Shown: piece after piece, positions 60,501-64,000 of the stretch
How the letters are laid out: the number at the start of each line of letters is the position of its first letter
Numbering within the stretch: position 1 is the first letter of the stretch
Assembly (NCBI RefSeq): GCF_036746095.1
Contig: NZ_DAIOEU010000014.1
Span: 19,004 to 83,003 of the forward strand
Source: Dyella_B sp036746095
GTDB lineage: Bacteria; Pseudomonadota; Gammaproteobacteria; Xanthomonadales; Rhodanobacteraceae
Direction: 5' to 3'
DNA: 64,000 bases
The notes under the pieces: model-generated
Told to the model about the DNA's origin: nothing
What the model saw: the letters and a program-made list of their open reading frames with translations, nothing else
Database searches by the model: none
Position numbers and translations under genes: made by a program

Positions 60501-63500
60501 AAAGAAATCGTCGCCGCCCCGGGCACGAACTTGCGATAAGTATGCGAGGGCCGTTTGGGTGGCGCGATGTACTTCCCCTTGTGCACGAGGATGACTCGCG
60601 TGCAATCTTCCGAGAAGCTTGCCCGCAGCAATGGCATGAATCTGAAGGGGGCGCAAGACTGCGTGCTCAGATTGGGTGGCCTCCCCGAATGGACGCTCGA
60701 GAACTGTGGCCAACCTGGCATGCTTGATGATCGCTTGTGTTAAATACTCAGGCGCATCCTCGGCAGTCTCTTTGTCGAGCATGGATATCGCGGGTGGTAC
60801 AAGCCCATCAAAAATTCTATGCGCCGTTTCCCACTCACCGACGAGCACCATGCTCCATGCCATGCTGCGGCGCCACGCATTGGGCAATTCCAGAAAGTGA
60901 ACGTCGACAATGAGTGAACGCAGCAAGGCGAGCGTACGTTCCGTAGCAGCGGTGGCGTGTGCCGATAGACCAGCCTCTGCGAACAGGGGGAGCATTCGGT
61001 CCTCAGGTACCTTTAGTTGTTCAGCAACCTCTCGAATGTCCGCTTCGGGGCGGGACGCTACAATGGCCAAGGTTGCGGCGTAACTCAGATTATGAGTCAG
61101 CTCGTGCTTTTCAGCCTCCTGTTCTTCCTGGGGGAGATGGCTAGCGGTGACGGTGGCAGCGGCTAATCGCTGAATCGCCTTATTAATTGATTCAATATCC
61201 CTAAAATGAACGGCGCGTCGGACCCACCCAAACAGCTTGCATGAGTTGTCGCGCAGTCTTTGCGCGTCCATACGACCTGTCAGTAGCTGTTGCAGCGGCT
61301 CTAATTTTTCGAACAACTCCCTCGCTCGGCTGAAGGATCCTCTCTCCAGGAATGCATCAACGATCTCATAACCATAGTGACCGTACTCCTCAGCCAGCGC
61401 TTCAGCGGCATCAATGTCACCCGTTGCCAGTAAGGCTTCCGGTAGCTCCGTAGCACCTTCTAATGTGGTTGTGCGACGACCAATTTCGTCCTCGGAAAGA
61501 AGTAAGCGCAGAACAGCAGATGTGTCATATTTCGTCAACGATGCGGCATAAGCCAGCCGGATATCACCTTGTATATCACTGACTCTGCGCCCTTGAGCCA
61601 GTTGTTCTCGAAACCGCTTGGGCTGGGCAAGTCGCAAAACATCATCCGCATCACCGGCGCGCGCCAAATACCGAAGCTCTAACCAGCGTTGCGGGGTATC
61701 AGTTGGTGCATTGCGAGCGAGGGTCGCCAATTGGCGATAGATCTGCGTTGAATACGTGTGATCAATGTCGCCAAGCCGAAGGCGCGGCTTTCCCAAAATG
61801 AAAAGGCGAAAGCTGTTGTGAAAAACACTCCAGCCTTTCGAGCTCTTAATAAGCAAATGTCTGGTAGAGATGAGTGTCCGTTCAATTGCTTCCTCGGAAA
61901 CAATCGTGGCTAACAAAGGCAAAGGCACAGGCCCCTCTGCCCTTGCAAGATAGCCCAAGACGTTATTCGCTTCATGGTCGTTCGCGATGCCTCGCCACGC
62001 CGATTCGTAGATGGCTTCAATGTCGCCTTCGAATTTTATGGAGCCGGCAAGGATATTTGCTTGCTCGTTCGCATTGGCGCTTCGGAGTGCTTCGATGATG
62101 TATCGCGTCACCAATGGGTGTCCACGCGAAAGATCGAAAACTTGATCGTGCGCAATGGAGTCATCCAATTCCATCTGGTCAGCCATCCGATGGACAGACT
62201 CTCGAGCAAGGGGAGCCACCTCGACTTGGCGACCGGTCGCGCTGGCTTGGCTGCGAACAGCGGGTTTCAAGTCGGTGAGATCGAGACGCTGCGTGCCCAG
62301 AACAAACAGCACTCCTTCGGGAATGGCCTCGGGGAGTGGCAATTCCGCCAATAATGAACGATCGGGGCGCTCTTCACGCGGAACGTGATCGAGTCCGTCA
62401 ACTACAATGAGCGTTCGGAGTTTGTCTTCCTTATAGCGCCGCCCTGCTTCCTTGATGAGTTTGGCAAAATGCTCACGCCGCTCCGATAAGGTTTCGTTGT
62501 GGTAACGCAGTCCCAATAGTCCACTGTCCTTTAACTGAGCGGCGACATCATCAAGAAAGTCGTCTGCCTCGCCGCGCCCTAACCCTTGGCCGTTACCTGG
62601 AATGTAGGCCAGATAACGCACGACCAGTAACCCAGCTTCTGTTGCTAGGGAGTGCTGTAGTAGCGTGGATTTACCTGCGCCCGGTGGGCCGACCAGCGCC
62701 ACATACCCGCTTAAGGCGTTACGGATGGCTTCGCGAAGCGAATGCTCGGTGATCGCATTTCGTTGTACGTAAGCACCGATGGGAAAGGAATGATGATGTC
62801 TCGTCCTGGTGCTGTCACGCCAATTGAGCTCGTCGAGCAACTCAGACTTGCTCCATCGATCTTTGTCCCGCGGATCAGCCACTAACCGGGGGAGCACTTT
62901 CGAAATCTCGATCGCAAGCCTAGCGCCTTCAGGGGAAAGTCGGTGCAGTTGAAAAAGATCTGCGCTCGATCCGCAGGTCAGATGAAATCCTCGAAAAAAT
63001 TCGGCGAACGCCTCTTCCTCTAACCCAGAGGCTTGCAATAGCTCATCGAAAAATGCTTGCCACGGCCCGGCGCACCACTCGCTCAACGTCCGATCGCGAT
63101 GCTGCTCCCACTCAAGGAGAAAAGCTGCACTATGCCCTACGGAAGATTTGTCCAGTGAATCATCAGTAGCGGGAAAATCATTCGTCACCAAGTGAATATT
63201 GACGACGCAACCTGGATTGTCGCGTTTTAACGCCCGCCATGCATCAGCTAGCGGATGCCATAGACCGTTGGCCCCCATGAGTAGAGTGCTAAGGGTGAAT
63301 TTGCCTGGAAACTGTGACGTTTTGAACTGGTAGCCAACAATGCGATCCGCAAATCCAAGAACGACATCATCCGCGATGCCGGCTGACCGATCTGCCAAGC
63401 CAACCCAGAGCAAGTCAGCCCTGTCCAACGCGGCGTAGATGGCTGCGGCGGCAGAGTCGTACTGCCGTCCATACCCTCGCTGGGCTCGACGCTCTCCCTC

Positions 63501-63527
63501 ACCGGGAGCGACCTTTTTTGAAGACAT
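57513..63527 (-). CDS. Giant STAND-type NTPase with N-terminal PD-(D/E)xK nuclease-like domain, candidate anti-phage protein
   Basis: The 2004-residue protein has three parts. Residues about 20-200 contain ADDVVLGFADRIVGYQFKTS, where Asp53/Asp54 and Gln67-x-Lys69 fit the D...QxK core of Mrr/Cap4-like (DUF4297-type) nucleases. Residues about 270-600 form a P-loop NTPase with Walker A VGPPGAGKSTLL (279-290) and Walker B TLIVVDGLDHV (372-382). The remaining 1400 residues are helical repeats, TPR-like (AEALAEEYGHYGYEIVDAFL). Effector, STAND NTPase and sensor in this order is the plan of Avs-type defence proteins. It is transcribed toward the toxin-immunity pair, with a 258-base gap. Confidence 0.82.
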   Translation of the reverse strand: MSSKKVAPGEGERRAQRGYGRQYDSAAAAIYAALDRADLLWVGLADRSAGIADDVVLGFADRIVGYQFKTSQFPGKFTLSTLLMGANGLWHPLADAWRALKRDNPGCVVNIHLVTNDFPATDDSLDKSSVGHSAAFLLEWEQHRDRTLSEWCAGPWQAFFDELLQASGLEEEAFAEFFRGFHLTCGSSADLFQLHRLSPEGARLAIEISKVLPRLVADPRDKDRWSKSELLDELNWRDSTRTRHHHSFPIGAYVQRNAITEHSLREAIRNALSGYVALVGPPGAGKSTLLQHSLATEAGLLVVRYLAYIPGNGQGLGRGEADDFLDDVAAQLKDSGLLGLRYHNETLSERREHFAKLIKEAGRRYKEDKLRTLIVVDGLDHVPREERPDRSLLAELPLPEAIPEGVLFVLGTQRLDLTDLKPAVRSQASATGRQVEVAPLARESVHRMADQMELDDSIAHDQVFDLSRGHPLVTRYIIEALRSANANEQANILAGSIKFEGDIEAIYESAWRGIANDHEANNVLGYLARAEGPVPLPLLATIVSEEAIERTLISTRHLLIKSSKGWSVFHNSFRLFILGKPRLRLGDIDHTYSTQIYRQLATLARNAPTDTPQRWLELRYLARAGDADDVLRLAQPKRFREQLAQGRRVSDIQGDIRLAYAASLTKYDTSAVLRLLLSEDEIGRRTTTLEGATELPEALLATGDIDAAEALAEEYGHYGYEIVDAFLERGSFSRARELFEKLEPLQQLLTGRMDAQRLRDNSCKLFGWVRRAVHFRDIESINKAIQRLAAATVTASHLPQEEQEAEKHELTHNLSYAATLAIVASRPEADIREVAEQLKVPEDRMLPLFAEAGLSAHATAATERTLALLRSLIVDVHFLELPNAWRRSMAWSMVLVGEWETAHRIFDGLVPPAISMLDKETAEDAPEYLTQAIIKHARLATVLERPFGEATQSEHAVLRPLQIHAIAAGKLLGRLHASHPRAQGEVHRATQTALAYLSQVRARGGDDFFAVRRVVMAAPVLGRAFIKAAALCGKQEFQDVLGAFDRAFVTADEQSGIRPNLRRHVALAVYAATGDTVEASSRLESLLAYQDHTPSSQVNGLAELATAFATVGDETRARELLNEVPHATLGYALAPKKDPQYATWIELLIRANDLDPARRSERVALLMQQIGGMAKTEGSSAAHRMTHSMMVQAAMHDAGAGLAVATALMNDGMTGWPNAVDAILIGIVKRRPDFALGCAMAWMSLSLPFYVEPYYRESQSGEFVDVAMSQVPENDLAALVNRLQETIETDSLFALRGLLMEKLHQAALERGYVAPDLANAMHRWSTEAPFERDTGTSAKYDEIKDFASLKAAFEEEGFDKLKFEAESAFNRLARSTTFEDARDVFERASVLKTDSRSRFLLVDMAIDAGDRDYAQKLVAEYKVKDDRSATWAPWMGGGALRYFRARVQLEGEKARTLAYEHFVGALAAGREFIMAVLMEIEDILPVLDSSPDWIAAWDLLAEQLSTTREHALGRHFTFDGTQSTDEEAIARLFQEAARTPIAELQRHAQLGAVRLASIPSLRGIVARLVQLLLDGEGDEPVEALQILSRSDHDTAPGPLRERVHALVDHADFAVAETASALLEQWGTPASRARTTLPAFYSLALEGGDESYEKSALADDESGAMRILDTRGWTSMFPDLVNALAQGSITPTQIRLRCAMLIEQWGGLTAFGQAGTERLLATLRRLQMKMTYRRPHIMAALRGLRYVAAELRSAGILTERDVPLLQHLMGCPVSTASPIAPECRPTFLTRPALDKKSWMDKEVGEQWLRDAEGDLRSPTPPAGRVLAEISQFWIRKARQADYNVGRFRAPFLNLLKVADFEDAVQLLPRAVWLGNAVDLTNEAAPTIVRRLSYSWGWDIPQYHLILCSHWLKTLQWSIHTDRCWTYVNRAGNIVAQVIWWRDGGPIDIDDSVSWGEGVYFHVTSQGLAEIQSACGDLTISNVITRTYRYAHDETGRQTKSVMNQT

Positions 63528-63674
63528 AGATACCTTGTTTTGGAATATCGGCAGACTAGTTTTGGCCAGACTTTATTGGCCGCTTGCCAATCACATTCTT
63601 TTCGGAGCGCAGGCTTTCAAGCAAATTCTAGTCGATACACTCCTCGACCATTGATATGGGTACTTGTCGCACTC

Positions 63675-63998
63675 TCAGGGGTTTAGCCGGCCATCGCCCT
63701 GCTCGATATACCGCCCGTTTGCAAAGACAAGAATGTTCGATCTCCTAACGTTTTGGGGAATGTCGGATAAACTGAAATCTTTTAAATATTGATTGAGGTC
63801 AATGGTAAGCCCAACGAGCTGATGGATTTCCTCTGCCCAACATTTCTCCACCAAAGACCAAGTAAGCAGTCCGCCACTTTTATCGACACTGCCTGTTGCT
63901 GAAAGGTCAAGCTCAATTGCGATATCTAGATCGCTATCGGGTCGATATACGCGGATGAATCGCTGGTCCAAGAGTGGTGTGCTTGACCGTGTGTTCCA
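63675..63998 (-). CDS. Nucleotidyltransferase-like protein (5' partial)
   Basis: The frame is open to the right edge, so the start is missing; about 107 residues are visible. RPDSDLDIAIELDL matches the metal-binding motif of MNT/HEPN-type nucleotidyltransferases, and later IDLNQYLKDF and VRRSNILVFANGR fit the same fold. The preceding GSxxxG motif, normally about eight residues upstream, is not visible: that position reads LLDQRFIRVY. It is therefore degenerate or frameshifted. It lies 147 bases upstream of the STAND gene in the same orientation and may be its partner or a separate toxin-antitoxin component. Confidence 0.55.
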   Translation of the reverse strand, partial: WNTRSSTPLLDQRFIRVYRPDSDLDIAIELDLSATGSVDKSGGLLTWSLVEKCWAEEIHQLVGLTIDLNQYLKDFSLSDIPQNVRRSNILVFANGRYIEQGDGRLNP

Positions 63999-64000
63999 GG

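Overview
The window looks like a high-GC gammaproteobacterial chromosome of the Xanthomonadales, probably Rhodanobacteraceae (Dyella/Rhodanobacter/Luteibacter-like). This is inferred from a copLAB copper operon of the Xanthomonas type, REP-like stem-loops, and a near-canonical XerC/XerD dif site at 56378-56405. The dif site would place the right third of the window at or near the replication terminus, or at the edge of an element integrated into dif. No rRNA, tRNA or CRISPR array was seen.

Region 1 (1-12.7 kb) is a plus-strand surface-glycan or glycoconjugate cluster. Its first seven genes are linked almost entirely by 4-8 base overlaps: an unrecognised partial gene, an asparagine-synthetase-like amidotransferase without the glutaminase cysteine, a transketolase split into N and C subunits, two glycosyltransferases and an O-acyltransferase. 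A sulfotransferase-like protein, a GT-A glycosyltransferase, a secreted polysaccharide deacetylase, a GT1-like glycosyltransferase and a convergent alpha/beta hydrolase follow.

Region 2 (12.7-25.5 kb) is mixed accessory chromosome. It has an ArsR regulator whose start codon lies inside a perfect 20-bp palindrome, followed by SRPBCC and Tat-exported hydrolase genes. It also has a Tat-exported Gfo/Idh/MocA oxidoreductase, a tandem pair of secreted ricin-type lectin proteins with nearly identical upstream blocks carrying LacI-type operator matches, a divergent NmrA/LysR pair, a fatty-acid desaturase, and about 1 kb of degraded sequence.

Region 3 (25538-55391) is a complete 29.85-kb Tn3-family transposon of the Tn4651/Tn5041 (TnpS/TnpT) type. 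It has 38-bp terminal inverted repeats differing at one base and a 5-bp target duplication GGATA. tnpT and tnpS sit at the left end and tnpA at the right. Between them lie copLAB plus a cytochrome c, cusCBA plus cusF, merR-merC with a GDCCVxC protein but no merA, czcCBA plus a PII-like protein, a czcD-type exporter, and a lead/iron-type cassette (FTR1 permease with cytochrome c domain, short CDF protein, PAP2 phosphatase). Together these cover periplasmic oxidation, chaperoning and efflux of Cu/Ag, Zn/Cd/Co, Hg and possibly Pb.

Region 4 (55.4-64 kb) is a conflict island around dif. It has an unknown membrane-anchored protein, a frameshifted phage-like small gene, dif, a Tse2/Tsi2-like toxin-immunity pair, a 2004-residue STAND-type NTPase with an N-terminal PD-(D/E)xK nuclease-like domain (candidate anti-phage protein), and a partial nucleotidyltransferase-like gene at the edge.
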